Assembly (NCBI GenBank): GCA_022226935.1
Contig: CP092081.1
Location: 3,554,982 to 3,618,981, forward strand
Direction of reading: 5' to 3'
Source of the DNA: Nitrospira sp.
GTDB taxonomy: Bacteria > Nitrospirota > Nitrospiria > Nitrospirales > Nitrospiraceae
DNA length: 64,000 bases
Each line of letters opens with the position of its first letter. Position 1 is the stretch's first letter. The position numbers and the translations under genes were made by a program. The notes under the pieces are model-generated. The model did no database searches. It saw only the letters and a list, made by a program, of their open reading frames with translations, and was not told where the DNA came from. This document shows positions 1 to 9,485 of this stretch, piece by piece.

Positions 1-102
1 ATCTTCCGGCGCATGGGTCGGCACGCTAAACAAATTGAACAACAAAATCATGAACAGGCCGACCACGACCCAGAACAATAAATTCTTTACGCGTGAATTC
101 AT
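1..102 (-). CDS. ftsH: FtsH ATP-dependent zinc metalloprotease, N-terminus only
   Basis: Only the first 34 codons lie in the window; the gene runs off the left edge. The translated start reads MNSRVKNLLFWVVVGLF and continues as a hydrophobic segment, which is the usual FtsH N-terminus: a short basic stretch, then the first membrane helix. The start codon at 102-100 has an AGGAGAGG ribosome site just upstream. FtsH is a membrane-anchored AAA+ protease that degrades misfolded membrane proteins and regulators. The order tilS-hpt-ftsH is a widely conserved arrangement and supports the call. Without the AAA and HEXXH parts the identity rests on the leader and on synteny. Confidence 0.8.
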   Translation of the reverse strand, partial: MNSRVKNLLFWVVVGLFMILLFNLFSVPTHAPED

Positions 103-189
103 CCACCTCTCCTTTGAGGATATTAGGCAGACCGAAAATTAGCTAAGCCTGCAGAATGTTACCATAGGTTCCGCAGGGGGAACAACCTT

Positions 190-741
190 TCATGCGGACT
201 CCTGCTCCCCTTCCTCACCTTGGTCGAGCGCCGCCAGGTACGGGAGATTGCGGTACTCCTGCCGGTAATCGAGTCCATAGCCCACGACAAACTTATTGGG
301 AATTTTAAACCCGACATATTCCAGATCCACCTCGACTTGCCGCCGCTCCGGCTTGCTGAGCAGGGTGCAGACCTTCAACGATCGAGGTTTTCGTCGCGAC
401 AAGGTCTTCATGAGGTACTGCACCGTGAGCCCCGAATCGACAATGTCCTCCACCAAGAGGACATCCTTGCCCGCAATCGGTTCCGTCAGGTCAGAGATCA
501 ACTTGACCTTACCGGAGCTTCGCTTGCCGGCGCCGTAACTCGTCACCACGATAAATTCTACCCGCATCGGAATACGGATGGCCCGGGCCAGGTCGGCATA
601 AAAGGCATACGCTCCTTTGAGCACCCCTACCAGCACCAACTCTTTGCCGGCGTAGTCAGACGCGATCTGTCGGCCGAGCTCACGAATTCGAGTTCGCATC
701 TGTTCCTGCGTCACAATGGGGCGACCAAAAATGCGTTCCAT
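190..741 (-). CDS. hpt: Hypoxanthine(-guanine) phosphoribosyltransferase
   Basis: A 183-residue purine salvage enzyme that transfers phosphoribosyl from PRPP to hypoxanthine or guanine to give IMP or GMP, in the cytosol. The PRPP-binding signature VEDIVDSG is at residues 97-104, the LKGAY loop at 41-45, the SYGAG flexible loop near 69-73, and the purine-pocket stretch around KFVVGYGLDY follows near residue 155. Length is normal for the family. I chose the ATG at 741 because AAAGGAG precedes it within the last codons of tilS, whose stop (746-744) is only 2 bases upstream. A longer in-frame start at 990 would lie deep inside tilS and is rejected. It is probably translationally coupled to tilS. 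Confidence 0.95.
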   Translation of the reverse strand: MERIFGRPIVTQEQMRTRIRELGRQIASDYAGKELVLVGVLKGAYAFYADLARAIRIPMRVEFIVVTSYGAGKRSSGKVKLISDLTEPIAGKDVLLVEDIVDSGLTVQYLMKTLSRRKPRSLKVCTLLSKPERRQVEVDLEYVGFKIPNKFVVGYGLDYRQEYRNLPYLAALDQGEEGEQESA

Positions 742-743
742 TC

Positions 744-2228
744 CTACACGACTCCTTTCCGGCGTACGGGATGCGTCACACGAGCCAGGATAAATCGGGT
801 CGTCGAAGCGGTGGCCGCGAATCGGGCATCGATCCGTTGCCCCACGATCCAGGCGATGTGTTCTCGAGAGAGCAGCAGTGGGATGTGTTCTCGCATAGAC
901 CGACCCAGTTTTGCATCTGTGAAGTAATCTTGCAATTTCTTTCGTCGACCGGCCATGCCGGCGGGAAAAAAATAATCCCCCGGCCGCCACGATCGAGCCG
1001 TCAACGGCAACGACAGCTGCTCCGCATCAAAAATAGCGACTGTCGGGGAAGGCGTTTTCAGCAAGGCTCTTCCCCGTTCACGCGTCACCATCGTAATGCG
1101 AATCAAGGCCCCGGTTGGCGGCCATGGCAGGGTACAGGGCAAGGCGGACTGCGTGACCGCCTGAAGGGGGATACTGGATGCGGGCTGAAGATGCGCTTCT
1201 GTTTCCCGACGAGCGGAAGCGCCCACCGTGATTCGTACCTGTCCCTGTTCGGATGTCACCACCAGGGATCCCACCTTCCATGAACCGCCTGAGCGCCGCG
1301 TGGACACAGAGGCTAACAATGAGAGCAGCACATCGCCACGCGGTCCACCGACAGATGGTGAGAGCGCTTGCATCGCCTGCCTCAGCATGCGGCGCTGCAA
1401 GGCCGCATGCTGAGCAAGCAAGGCCCCCCGATCAAGGATAATTGTCTGTGAGTCTCGACTGAGTGTCGCCCGTACCAGGCGCCGATCAGCGAGGCGCTCC
1501 AATAGCCGGTCGTCCTCGCGCACAATGTCGGCCTGTCGCGCCAGCAGCCGGACCGCTGCCGGAGCCAGGGACCGCATTACAGGGAGCAGTTCATGCCGGA
1601 CTCGATTACGAAGATAGACGGATGCCGCATTGCTGGAATCGGTCCGAAAGGACAACCTCTTCGTTTCCAGATAGGACAGGATCTCACGCCGCGTGACAGT
1701 CAGGAGCGGGCGCACGAAGAGATTCCCTCGGCTATGCGGCATGCCGCCCAAACCGCGCAAGCCGGCCCCGCGCAACATCCGCAGCAACACCGTTTCAGCC
1801 TGATCATCCGCCGTATGCCCGAGCGCCACGCGATCGACGCCGAGTTCGGCGCTCAGGTCACGGAATAGCCGATAGCGCAGCTCCCGGGCACGCGCCTGCA
1901 ATGAGTTCGAACGACCCGGGCCACGCCCAGGAATAGAGAGAGACCTGACGATACAGGGAAGGGTCAGCCGTCGGCAGAGCTCGATGACAAAAGAGGCATC
2001 CCCGTCCGATTCGGCCCCCCGCAACCCATAGTTGCAATGGACGACCGTCAGCGAAAAACTCCAGGCCGGCGCGAGCTCATGGAGAACGGAGAGCAAGGCC
2101 ACGGAATCCGGCCCCCCGGAAACGGCCACCAGCACAGATTGGCCCGGTTGAAGGAGTGCGCGCGCGCGGAGGGCCTGAGCAACTTTATTACGAAGCGAAT
2201 GCTGCAGCGCTGTGGAAGAACCTGCCAT
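744..2228 (-). CDS. tilS: tRNA(Ile)-lysidine synthase
   Basis: A 494-residue enzyme that attaches lysine to C34 of the CAU-anticodon tRNA-Ile, making it read AUA; it is an essential N-type ATP-pyrophosphatase. The PP-loop SGGPDS is at residues 37-42, followed by VHCNYGLRG and GHTADDQAET, both typical of TilS. The C-terminal third carries the TilS substrate-binding region (for example WRPGDYFFPAGM and KKLQDYF). It starts 3 bases after the ribF stop and ends 2 bases before hpt, so it is an internal gene of the operon. The long form with the C-terminal domain matches most Gram-negative TilS proteins. Confidence 0.95.
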   Translation of the reverse strand: MAGSSTALQHSLRNKVAQALRARALLQPGQSVLVAVSGGPDSVALLSVLHELAPAWSFSLTVVHCNYGLRGAESDGDASFVIELCRRLTLPCIVRSLSIPGRGPGRSNSLQARARELRYRLFRDLSAELGVDRVALGHTADDQAETVLLRMLRGAGLRGLGGMPHSRGNLFVRPLLTVTRREILSYLETKRLSFRTDSSNAASVYLRNRVRHELLPVMRSLAPAAVRLLARQADIVREDDRLLERLADRRLVRATLSRDSQTIILDRGALLAQHAALQRRMLRQAMQALSPSVGGPRGDVLLSLLASVSTRRSGGSWKVGSLVVTSEQGQVRITVGASARRETEAHLQPASSIPLQAVTQSALPCTLPWPPTGALIRITMVTRERGRALLKTPSPTVAIFDAEQLSLPLTARSWRPGDYFFPAGMAGRRKKLQDYFTDAKLGRSMREHIPLLLSREHIAWIVGQRIDARFAATASTTRFILARVTHPVRRKGVV

Positions 2229-2231
2229 CGC

Positions 2232-3194
2232 TCATGACTGGGAATGTGGGGGAGAGACGATATCCCATGCCGCCTCGCGCAACTGTGTGCGAGCAGCATC
2301 CACGTCCAATTCAATCTGTCTGGTCAACGCGTCTGCAGATGCGAACACTCGGTCCTCACGAACAAACCCCAGCAACTCCACACGGATCGTGTCGCCGTAA
2401 AGCTCCAGCCGTTCATCCAAGATCGACACTTCGAGCAATCGTTCACCGGCCCCAAACGTCGGCCTGGTGCCGATGTAGACGACCGAGTCCAAGGCACGCC
2501 CGCTCCAGAGCACCCTCGCTGCATACACGCCATCCGGCGGAATGACCCGTCCTTCAGGGAGGCGAAGATTGGCCGTGGGCCATCCCAGTTCCGTCCCGCG
2601 GTGAGCGCCGGGAATCACTGTCCCTTCGATGCGATAGGGTCTCCCGAGGAAACGAATCGCCTTCTGCAGGTCACCCGCTTGAATCATCTGGCGAATCCGC
2701 GTCGAGCTCACCACCTCGCCGTCGATCGTCACGGGCGGTGTCGGATGCACTCGAAAGCCAAGCTGCGCGCCGAGTTCAAGCAGATCCGCAATTCGACCGG
2801 CTCGCCCCTTCCCGAACGCAAAATGCTCTCCGACAAACAACTCCCGCGTGCCGATGCCATCGCAGAGCACCTGCTTCGCGAACTGTGCAGGGCTCAATGC
2901 GGCAAATGCGGTCGTAAATTCCAGAAACACCACTTCGTCGATGCCGGCGGCCTCGAAGCGAGCTAGTTTTTCTTCCGGCGTCGTGAGAAACATCAGATTG
3001 ACCTGAGGAGCCAGAATCTTGACCGGATGCGGATCGAACGTGAGCACCAACGCTGTGCCCGCCTCACGTCGAGCCGTCGACACCACCCGATCCAAGAGCG
3101 CCCGGTGGCCATGATGATGACCATCGAAATTGCCGATGGTCACCACCGAATAGGGCCTGGCGATGGACGGGGTCAGACCGCGCGAAATTTTCAT
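2232..3194 (-). CDS. ribF: Bifunctional riboflavin kinase / FAD synthetase
   Basis: A 320-residue enzyme that converts riboflavin to FMN and then FAD. The N-terminal nucleotidyltransferase domain (about 1-170) shows [12 protein letters not shown], the HIGH-like adenylyltransferase motif, and STRIRQMI near residue 165. The C-terminal flavokinase domain (about 180-310) shows [22 protein letters not shown] and a glutamate in LLEVSILD. It overlaps hemB by 4 bases (ATGA), so the two are translationally coupled, and it is followed 3 bases later by tilS. The motif reads HHHGH where many relatives have VHLGH, so the HxxH core is kept. Confidence 0.95.
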   Translation of the reverse strand: MKISRGLTPSIARPYSVVTIGNFDGHHHGHRALLDRVVSTARREAGTALVLTFDPHPVKILAPQVNLMFLTTPEEKLARFEAAGIDEVVFLEFTTAFAALSPAQFAKQVLCDGIGTRELFVGEHFAFGKGRAGRIADLLELGAQLGFRVHPTPPVTIDGEVVSSTRIRQMIQAGDLQKAIRFLGRPYRIEGTVIPGAHRGTELGWPTANLRLPEGRVIPPDGVYAARVLWSGRALDSVVYIGTRPTFGAGERLLEVSILDERLELYGDTIRVELLGFVREDRVFASADALTRQIELDVDAARTQLREAAWDIVSPPHSQS

Positions 3195-4174
3195 GCGTGC
3201 CGTGACTGAAGCAGGGCGGCCGCTTCTTTGGCAAAATAGGTCAGGATGATTTCCGCGCCGGCGCGTTTGATCGACAGCAGCGACTCCATCATGGCTCGAC
3301 GTTCATCCAGCCATCCCGCCTGCGCGGCGGCTTTGATCATGCTGTATTCGCCGCTCACCTGATAGGCGGCGATGGGCAAGAGCGTCCGCTTACGCGCCGC
3401 GCTGATGACATCCAAATAGGGCATGGCCGGCTTGACCATGATGATATCGGCGCCCTCTTCGACATCCAAATCGATTTCCCGTAACGCCTCCCGTTTGTTG
3501 GCGGGATCCATTTGATAGGACTGCCGGTCGCCGAACTGCGGGCTGGAGTTGGCGGCATCACGAAAGGGCGCATAAAAGCAGGACGCGAATTTCGCGGCAT
3601 AGGCCATGATCGGAATGTCGACGAATCCGGCACGATCCAGTTCATCCCGAATGGCGGCCACTCGCCCATCCATCATGTCTGACGGGGCGACCATATCGGC
3701 ACCCGCCTCGGCATGTGTCTTCGCCATGGCCCTCAGACAATCCAGCGTCTCGTCATTGACGATTTTCCCGTTGCGCACGATACCGCAATGACCATGGCTC
3801 GTATACTCGTCGATGCAGACGTCGGTAATCACGACCAACTCAGGAACCTGCTCTTTCAAGGCGCGAATGGCGCGCTGCACGATTCCATTCGGGTCGAATC
3901 CCGAGCTCCCTCGCTCGTCCTTTCGATCGGGAATGCCGAAGAGAATCACGGCAGGAATCCCCAAGGCCTTGACCTCCAGAGCCTCTTTGATCAGGAGATC
4001 AATAGAGACACGAGACTGCCCCGGCATCGAGCTGATCGGTTCGCGCCGCCCCTGTCCTTCGGTGACAAACACCGGATAGATGAAGTCATTCGGGGTCAGA
4101 GTCGTTTCTCGAACCATTCGCCGAAGCGGCTCGGTTTCCCGCGTTCGACGCATGCGCTGCATCGGAAAGGCCAT
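3191..4174 (-). CDS. hemB: Delta-aminolevulinic acid dehydratase (porphobilinogen synthase)
   Basis: A 327-residue enzyme that condenses two 5-aminolevulinate molecules to porphobilinogen. The two active-site lysines are K195 (in AYAAKFAS) and K248 (in [11 protein letters not shown]). The metal-site segment is [13 protein letters not shown], giving C120, D122 and C130. E. coli has three cysteines at the equivalent positions, while magnesium types have none, so this is a mixed C-D-C site. I chose the ATG at 4174, 4 bases downstream of the CBS-protein stop codon, over a longer upstream frame that overlaps that protein. The gene overlaps ribF by 4 bases. Confidence 0.96.
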   Translation of the reverse strand: MAFPMQRMRRTRETEPLRRMVRETTLTPNDFIYPVFVTEGQGRREPISSMPGQSRVSIDLLIKEALEVKALGIPAVILFGIPDRKDERGSSGFDPNGIVQRAIRALKEQVPELVVITDVCIDEYTSHGHCGIVRNGKIVNDETLDCLRAMAKTHAEAGADMVAPSDMMDGRVAAIRDELDRAGFVDIPIMAYAAKFASCFYAPFRDAANSSPQFGDRQSYQMDPANKREALREIDLDVEEGADIIMVKPAMPYLDVISAARKRTLLPIAAYQVSGEYSMIKAAAQAGWLDERRAMMESLLSIKRAGAEIILTYFAKEAAALLQSRHA

Positions 4175-4178
4175 GCGC

Positions 4179-4571
4179 TTACTTCCTCGGCAAGTTGGTG
4201 AGGAAGACCACCAAATCACGCACCGAAATCATGCCGACCAGTTGCCCGTCCTTCGTCACCCCGAGATGGCGAAGATGCGTTTGAGCCATTAGATCGTTCG
4301 CGTCCAGCAACGTCTTATGCTCTTCGATCGTCACGAGCGGCGCCGACATGATTTGTTCAACCGTCGTCTTCGTCATATCGGCCCCGGTCGCCACAACCCG
4401 CCGAACCATATCCGTGTCCGTAATGATGCCGATGACATCCTTGCCATTGGTGACGAACAAGCTGCCGATGTTGCGATCCCGCATGACGCGGCCCGCCGTG
4501 CGCACATCCACATCGCGCTCCACGGTGATGAACTTGTCTTTCGGAACCATGAATGACTTGACTGGAACCAT
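4179..4571 (-). CDS. Two-CBS-domain protein
   Basis: A 130-residue soluble protein made of two CBS motifs and little else (about 8-62 and 72-128), with the typical [13 protein letters not shown] and GMISVRDLV ends. Tandem CBS pairs bind adenosyl ligands and often act as energy sensors, but no partner is visible. It sits inside the heme operon between cobA-hemD and hemB, so it may sense adenylate or SAM status for tetrapyrrole synthesis; that is inference. The ATG at 4571 has a GGGAGG site. A second stand-alone CBS protein of the same build is at 27781-28215. Confidence 0.9.
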   Translation of the reverse strand: MVPVKSFMVPKDKFITVERDVDVRTAGRVMRDRNIGSLFVTNGKDVIGIITDTDMVRRVVATGADMTKTTVEQIMSAPLVTIEEHKTLLDANDLMAQTHLRHLGVTKDGQLVGMISVRDLVVFLTNLPRK

Positions 4572-4623
4572 GCGGCATCCTCCCTGTTAAATAACGCCCA
4601 TCTTGCCGATCAACTGCCCATGA

Positions 4624-6192
4624 TCATCGATTCGCCGAGGCGGGCCGGTGATCACGCTGACTCTCCACATGCCGGACGATCGCTTCCGCCAATGCAGGAA
4701 TGGTGTTCTCCGCCGCCATGACATGCACCGTCAGGCCGGCTTCCCGGGCGGTGGCCGCCGTGATGGGACCGATGCAGGCAACCGTCGTCTCCCCGATCAG
4801 TCGCAACATGTCATCCTTCGAGGGAAATAATCCGACAAAGTTTCGTACCGTCGACGAACTGGTAAACGAAATCACGTCGATCTCTCCGGCCCCGAGCTGT
4901 CCAACCAGGCGATCCATCGCCACGGTGGGCAGAATAGTGCGATAGACCGGCACCACATCAACCTCTGCCCCCTGTGTACGCAACTGCTCCGGGAGCAGCT
5001 CCCGAGCCACCAGCGCGCGGGGAATCAGCACCTTGGCCCCGCGAAGCGGTCGTCCGGCCAACGAATCCAGAAGGCCCTCCGCCTGAAATTGTTCCGGAAT
5101 CACATCGGCACGTAAACCATAGGCAGCGAGCGCCTCAGCAGTGCGCGGACCGATGCAGCAGATGGTGAGACCGGCCAATGCGCGGACATCACGCTGCGTG
5201 CTAAGCAGGCGCGTCATGAATGGGCCGACGCCGTTCACACTGGTAAAGATTAACCAGTTGTAGGTAGACAATCGCGCGAGAGCCGCATCCAGAGGGGCCT
5301 GGTCCTCAGGGGGCACAATTTCGATGGTGGGGCATTCCACCGCCTCCCCACCCTGAGCCTGGATCAGATCGGAAAATTCGCCGGCTTGAGGCTTCGGTCT
5401 CGTGACGAGAATTCGTTTTCCGAACAGCGGACGCTGCTCAAACCAGTTTAACTGTGGCCGGAGACGCACCACCTCTCCCACCACGATCACGGTCGGCGGT
5501 TCCATATGAGCCGCTGCCGCTTTCTCCACAATATCGTCCAAGGTGCCCACAACCGTCCGCTGCGAGACACGCGTCCCCCACCGGATGACGGCCACCGGCG
5601 TCGTGCCATCCTTGCCCTCGGTCCGCAGGCATTGCACGATCTTCGGTAAATTGGTCATCCCCATGAGAAAGACCAGGGTACCATGGACGGTCGCCAAGCG
5701 AGTCCATTCGATGCTGCTGCGCTCTTTCGTAGGATCTTCATGGCCGGTGATAAAGGTCACCGTCGATGCGAGAGTCCGATGCGTGACGGGAATCCCGGCA
5801 TAGGCTGGGGCCGCTACGGCGGCGGTCACACCAGGCACCACTTCGTAGTCCAAACCAGCGGCGGCTACGGCCTCGGCCTCTTCGCCACCCCGCCCGAATA
5901 CGAACGGATCGCCGCCTTTCAACCGGACCACACATTTTCCGGCACGGGCCTGATCGATCAAGAGGCGATTGATCTCCGATTGATCACGATAATGGCCGCG
6001 ACCACGCCGACCGACGTACAGTCGTTCAGCCGTGTGGGGCACGTGTTGCAGCAGCGCTTCGTTCGCGAGGTAATCGTACAAGACGACATCGGCTTGCTCC
6101 AGACACTCCTTGCCGCGCAACGTCAGCAGCTTCGGATCACCGGGACCGGCGCCGACCAAATAGACGGTTCCTTTGCGCGTCGTCATGACCAT
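4624..6192 (-). CDS. cobA-hemD: Fused uroporphyrinogen-III C-methyltransferase / uroporphyrinogen-III synthase
   Basis: A 522-residue two-domain protein. Residues about 8-245 are the SAM-dependent methyltransferase (VYLVGAGPGDPKLLT, GGDPFVFGRGGEE, VPGVTAAVAAPAYAGIP, all CobA signatures). Residues about 256-505 are the HemD fold (ILVTRPKPQAGEFS, FTSVNGV, CIGPRTAEAL, FTSSSTVRNF, IGPITAATARE). HemD closes hydroxymethylbilane to uroporphyrinogen III and CobA methylates it to precorrin-2, at the branch to siroheme and B12. The start overlaps the hemC stop by one base (TAATG). A second ATG six bases downstream (6186) is also possible. The next step, precorrin-2 oxidation, is encoded separately at 22824-23480. 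Confidence 0.95.
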   Translation of the reverse strand: MVMTTRKGTVYLVGAGPGDPKLLTLRGKECLEQADVVLYDYLANEALLQHVPHTAERLYVGRRGRGHYRDQSEINRLLIDQARAGKCVVRLKGGDPFVFGRGGEEAEAVAAAGLDYEVVPGVTAAVAAPAYAGIPVTHRTLASTVTFITGHEDPTKERSSIEWTRLATVHGTLVFLMGMTNLPKIVQCLRTEGKDGTTPVAVIRWGTRVSQRTVVGTLDDIVEKAAAAHMEPPTVIVVGEVVRLRPQLNWFEQRPLFGKRILVTRPKPQAGEFSDLIQAQGGEAVECPTIEIVPPEDQAPLDAALARLSTYNWLIFTSVNGVGPFMTRLLSTQRDVRALAGLTICCIGPRTAEALAAYGLRADVIPEQFQAEGLLDSLAGRPLRGAKVLIPRALVARELLPEQLRTQGAEVDVVPVYRTILPTVAMDRLVGQLGAGEIDVISFTSSSTVRNFVGLFPSKDDMLRLIGETTVACIGPITAATAREAGLTVHVMAAENTIPALAEAIVRHVESQRDHRPASANR

Positions 6193-7121
6193 TACGCTCG
6201 CCCGTAGATCTCCTTGAGAATCACGTCTCCACCAGCCGACAAAAGCCGTTCCGCAAGCGTGGTGCCAAGTTGATGCGCCTCTGCGGCCAGACCATTGATG
6301 TGCTGCCTGATCACGCGCTTTCCATCCACGCTGGCGACAAGGCCATCCAGCTTCAAGGTGTCACCCTCCAGCAGAGCATGCGCGGCGATCGGAACCTGAC
6401 AGCCTCCTTCAAGCCTGTGCAACAAGGCCCGTTCGGCTGTCACCGTGATCCGGGTCGGTCGATCCTCAAAACGAGCTAACACATCGCGGACGAAGCTGTC
6501 GTCCCTGCGCGCCTCGATACCCAATGCGCCTTGCGCAATGGCGGGTAGGCTGAGTTCCACCGGAAGATACTCCGTAATCTCCGCGTTCCACCCCAGCCGC
6601 CGCAAACCCGCAGCAGCCAAGACGATGGCATCAAACTGTCCTTCGCGTAATTTCCTGAGACGCGTGTCCAAATTGCCGCGCAGCATCTCGATCACAAAAT
6701 CAGGGCGATGGTGCAGCAACTGGGCTTGCCTCCGGAGACTACTGGTGCCGATGCGGGCACCGGGCTTCAACTCATCTAGCCGGCATCCATCCCGCGTGAT
6801 CAGCGCATCGCGCGCATCCTCCCGCGGAGGCACGCAGAGAATATCCAAGCCATCCGGTAAAGCCGTCGGAACATCCTTCATGCTGTGGACGGCGAGGTCG
6901 ATCTCCCCGCTCAGGAGCGCATCTTCGATTTCCTTGACGAACAGCCCCTTGCCGCCGATTTTTGCCAGCGGCACATCAAGGATTTTGTCGCCTGAGGTTT
7001 GGATGCGCTTCAAGGAAATGGTGAGACCCGGGACCAGTTCTTGGAGACGCGCCTGAACCCACTCGCTTTGATGCACAGCTAACTTGCTGCCACGTGTCCC
7101 GAGAATAAGCGCGCGACTCAT
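6192..7121 (-). CDS. hemC: Hydroxymethylbilane synthase (porphobilinogen deaminase)
   Basis: A 309-residue enzyme that polymerises four porphobilinogens into hydroxymethylbilane. The dipyrromethane cofactor attaches to the cysteine of LEGGCQVPIA, residue 241, matching the E. coli position. Other family marks are GTRGSKLA near the start, IGGKGLFVKEIEDAL, AVHSMKDVP and GTSSLRRQAQL. An in-frame GTG six bases further upstream (7127) is an alternative start; no clear ribosome site separates them. It lies 86 bases downstream of hemA and abuts cobA-hemD by a one-base overlap. Confidence 0.95.
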   Translation of the reverse strand: MSRALILGTRGSKLAVHQSEWVQARLQELVPGLTISLKRIQTSGDKILDVPLAKIGGKGLFVKEIEDALLSGEIDLAVHSMKDVPTALPDGLDILCVPPREDARDALITRDGCRLDELKPGARIGTSSLRRQAQLLHHRPDFVIEMLRGNLDTRLRKLREGQFDAIVLAAAGLRRLGWNAEITEYLPVELSLPAIAQGALGIEARRDDSFVRDVLARFEDRPTRITVTAERALLHRLEGGCQVPIAAHALLEGDTLKLDGLVASVDGKRVIRQHINGLAAEAHQLGTTLAERLLSAGGDVILKEIYGRA

Positions 7122-7207
7122 CGGCACTCACAATCGGATCGGCTGGTCATGAATGATGGACCGGCTGTAACGGATAATCTGCTCATAGGGGATCACGGCG
7201 ATGCGGT

Positions 7208-8614
7208 TCAACTCACTCGCCGGCTTTGCTCCTTCGTTGTGTGCGGTACCAATGACGCCTCGGAAAATCGAGTGGCGCCGTTCCCGGCGCCGCTTTCCTC
7301 CGCTACATCCTGCACATCCGCCTGTGCGGGCGGGTACGCAGCGGGCGTATCCTCCAGGCTAAAAAACCGGCGGGCCGCGTCGACATAGGCCGCGCCGCTG
7401 GACGACGTGGCCTCGGCTTTCAACGTCACCATCGTGCCGTGCACCATTTTATTTACAATAGCCGACGCCAATGCTTCCACGGCGGCTCGATCTTCCGGGG
7501 ACAAATGCGCCAACCGTGCAAGGACCTTCTCGACCTCGCGCCGTTTGATTTCTTCGGTCCGGCCACGCAGGGCAACAATGGTCGGCGTCACTTCCAGCGA
7601 CTGCAGCCACTGTCCGAGCACGGCCACTTCTTCCACCACCATCTGCTCGGCCTTCGCCGCTTCGCGCAGTCGGTCTTCCCGGTTTTGCTCGACCCGCATG
7701 TGGAGATCGTCGATGTCGAAGAGGAACGCATCGTCGATCGGCCTCACCGCAGGATCAATGTTGCGCGGCACGGAGATATCGATCAAAAACATGGGACGAC
7801 TCATGCGTTGTCGCATCGCCCGCTGCACATCGTCGGCGGTGACCAGGTAATGTGACGCTCCGGTGGACACGAGCACAATATCCGCTCCGGCCAGCTCCGT
7901 TTTGTAGTCCTCAAACGGAACGGCGGTGCCGTTAAACTTCTGGGCCAACTCCAACCCATGCTGGAAGTTCCGGGTGGTGATCCTCACCTGGCGCACCCCA
8001 TTGGCAATGAGATGACGGGCCGCCAACTTCGCCATCTCCCCTGCTCCAATCAACAGCACCGTCTTCTCGGTCAAGTTCGAAAAGATTTTCTTGGCCAATT
8101 CGACTGCCGCGTAGCTCACGGAAACGGCCGTTTCGGCAATCTTGGTTTCGGTACGCACGCGTTTGGCGACCGAAATGGCTTTCTTGACGATCTTGTTCAG
8201 CAACAACCCGGAGGCCTTGTGCGTCAGGGCGACTTCGAACGCATCCTTGATCTGTCCGAGAATTTGGGACTCACCGACGATCATGGAATCGAGGCTGGAC
8301 GCGACGCGGAAGAGGTGGCTGATGGCACGATCGCCGGCATGCCAGTAGAGATGCGGGGTCAGATGTTCGGAAGACAGAGAGAGATGCGTATCAGCCAGGA
8401 ATTCCTGCACTCGCCCATAGCCGCTTTCCAAGTCTTCGACGACGGCGTACACTTCCACTCGATTACAGGTGGAGAGCAGCAACCCCTCGCGCACGCCTGG
8501 ATAGGTGCAGAGCCGACTGAGCGCTTCCCGGAGACGGCTTTCAGGAACGGCGAGCTTCTCCCGAATCTCGACAGGGGCGGTCTTATGGCTCAATCCGACA
8601 ACAATGACATGCAT
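7208..8614 (-). CDS. hemA: Glutamyl-tRNA reductase
   Basis: A 468-residue NADPH enzyme that reduces glutamyl-tRNA to glutamate-1-semialdehyde, the committed step of the C5 tetrapyrrole route. The catalytic cysteine is C50 in LLLSTCNRVEVY, followed by SLDSMIVGESQILGQIK and the nucleotide-binding VLLIGAGEMAKLAARHL. The C-terminal dimerisation helix is present, then a tail of about 50 polar residues that is less conserved. I chose the ATG at 8614, which overlaps the stop of the upstream hemX-like gene by one base; a longer frame to 8761 lies inside that gene. HemA levels are commonly controlled by heme feedback, but no such signal is visible here. Confidence 0.96.
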   Translation of the reverse strand: MHVIVVGLSHKTAPVEIREKLAVPESRLREALSRLCTYPGVREGLLLSTCNRVEVYAVVEDLESGYGRVQEFLADTHLSLSSEHLTPHLYWHAGDRAISHLFRVASSLDSMIVGESQILGQIKDAFEVALTHKASGLLLNKIVKKAISVAKRVRTETKIAETAVSVSYAAVELAKKIFSNLTEKTVLLIGAGEMAKLAARHLIANGVRQVRITTRNFQHGLELAQKFNGTAVPFEDYKTELAGADIVLVSTGASHYLVTADDVQRAMRQRMSRPMFLIDISVPRNIDPAVRPIDDAFLFDIDDLHMRVEQNREDRLREAAKAEQMVVEEVAVLGQWLQSLEVTPTIVALRGRTEEIKRREVEKVLARLAHLSPEDRAAVEALASAIVNKMVHGTMVTLKAEATSSSGAAYVDAARRFFSLEDTPAAYPPAQADVQDVAEESGAGNGATRFSEASLVPHTTKEQSRRVS

Positions 8615-9420
8615 CAGGACACCGACCCGTGACTTTTCAACACCACGCCGATCAGCGTCAGAATGACGCCGGCAAATCCGATGATGGTGAGATAGGCCGC
8701 TCGTTTCGCCCGCCAGCCGATGGTCAGCCGGCCGACCAGCACGACGAAGTAGAAGCCCCACGTCACCATGGCCCAGGTTTGTTCAGGGTTCCAGTTCACA
8801 TAGGTGCCTCGAACGATCTCCGCAGAAAATGCGCCGCTGATGATCCCGAGGGTCAAGAGGGGAAATCCCATCACAATCGATTGCTGATTCAGATGATCGA
8901 GATAGTCCAGGGCGGGCAGTTTTGCATACAGCACATTGAAACGTTTCGACTTGAGAAGACCGTCCTGAATGAGATACATCACCCCCGCAACAAAGGCGAC
9001 GGCAAACCCGACGGTCCCCAGCATACTGAGGGTGACATGCACCCATAGCGTTTTGAAGACCGGTTGCAGGCTAGACGCCCCATCCGAACGAAATGCCGCA
9101 GCGGTGACAAGGGAGACCAGCGCCAGTGGGACGATGAAGGAGCCGAGCACATGCAGTTGTCGCCGAAATTCTACAGCCAGAAACACCAAAATGAGCATCC
9201 AGGAGAAAAATGACAGGGCTTCGTGAAAGGTCGGCAGCTGGGCTTGGCTGGAATCGGCCATCCTGGCGACCAGCGCGACGGTATGCGTCGCGAAGCCGAC
9301 AGCAGTAATTCCAAGCGAGACTTTTGAGAGGGTTTCGGCACGGCGGAGCAAATAGGCCAGGTAACACACCGTGCTCACGAAATAGAGCCCCATCGTGAGC
9401 ATGAAGAAAACCGACGACAT
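8614..9420 (-). CDS. hemX: HemX/CcsA-type cytochrome c assembly membrane protein
   Basis: A 268-residue protein with about eight hydrophobic segments. It has the family's tryptophan-rich segment (VNWNPEQTWAMVTWGFYF) that resembles the heme-handling WWD region of CcsA/CcmC proteins. Small family members of this kind are encoded directly upstream of hemA in many bacteria (hemAXCDBL-type operons) and influence glutamyl-tRNA reductase levels. Larger CcsA proteins attach heme to apocytochrome c. Context favours the HemX role; the sequence alone cannot separate the two. It is the first gene of the minus-strand operon, so the promoter should lie in 9421-9485, shared with the divergent RsmI-like gene. 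Confidence 0.85.
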   Translation of the reverse strand: MSSVFFMLTMGLYFVSTVCYLAYLLRRAETLSKVSLGITAVGFATHTVALVARMADSSQAQLPTFHEALSFFSWMLILVFLAVEFRRQLHVLGSFIVPLALVSLVTAAAFRSDGASSLQPVFKTLWVHVTLSMLGTVGFAVAFVAGVMYLIQDGLLKSKRFNVLYAKLPALDYLDHLNQQSIVMGFPLLTLGIISGAFSAEIVRGTYVNWNPEQTWAMVTWGFYFVVLVGRLTIGWRAKRAAYLTIIGFAGVILTLIGVVLKSHGSVS

Positions 9421-9485
9421 ACTGCCCCTATCCTCGCAACAATTCAGCGCAAAGCCACTTTTTTTGGGAACTGGAAATTATATCG

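Noticed and set aside
742-990. An upstream extension of hpt starting at a GTG at 990
   Set aside because: It lies inside tilS, adds 83 residues not seen in the family, and the ATG at 741 has a good ribosome site.
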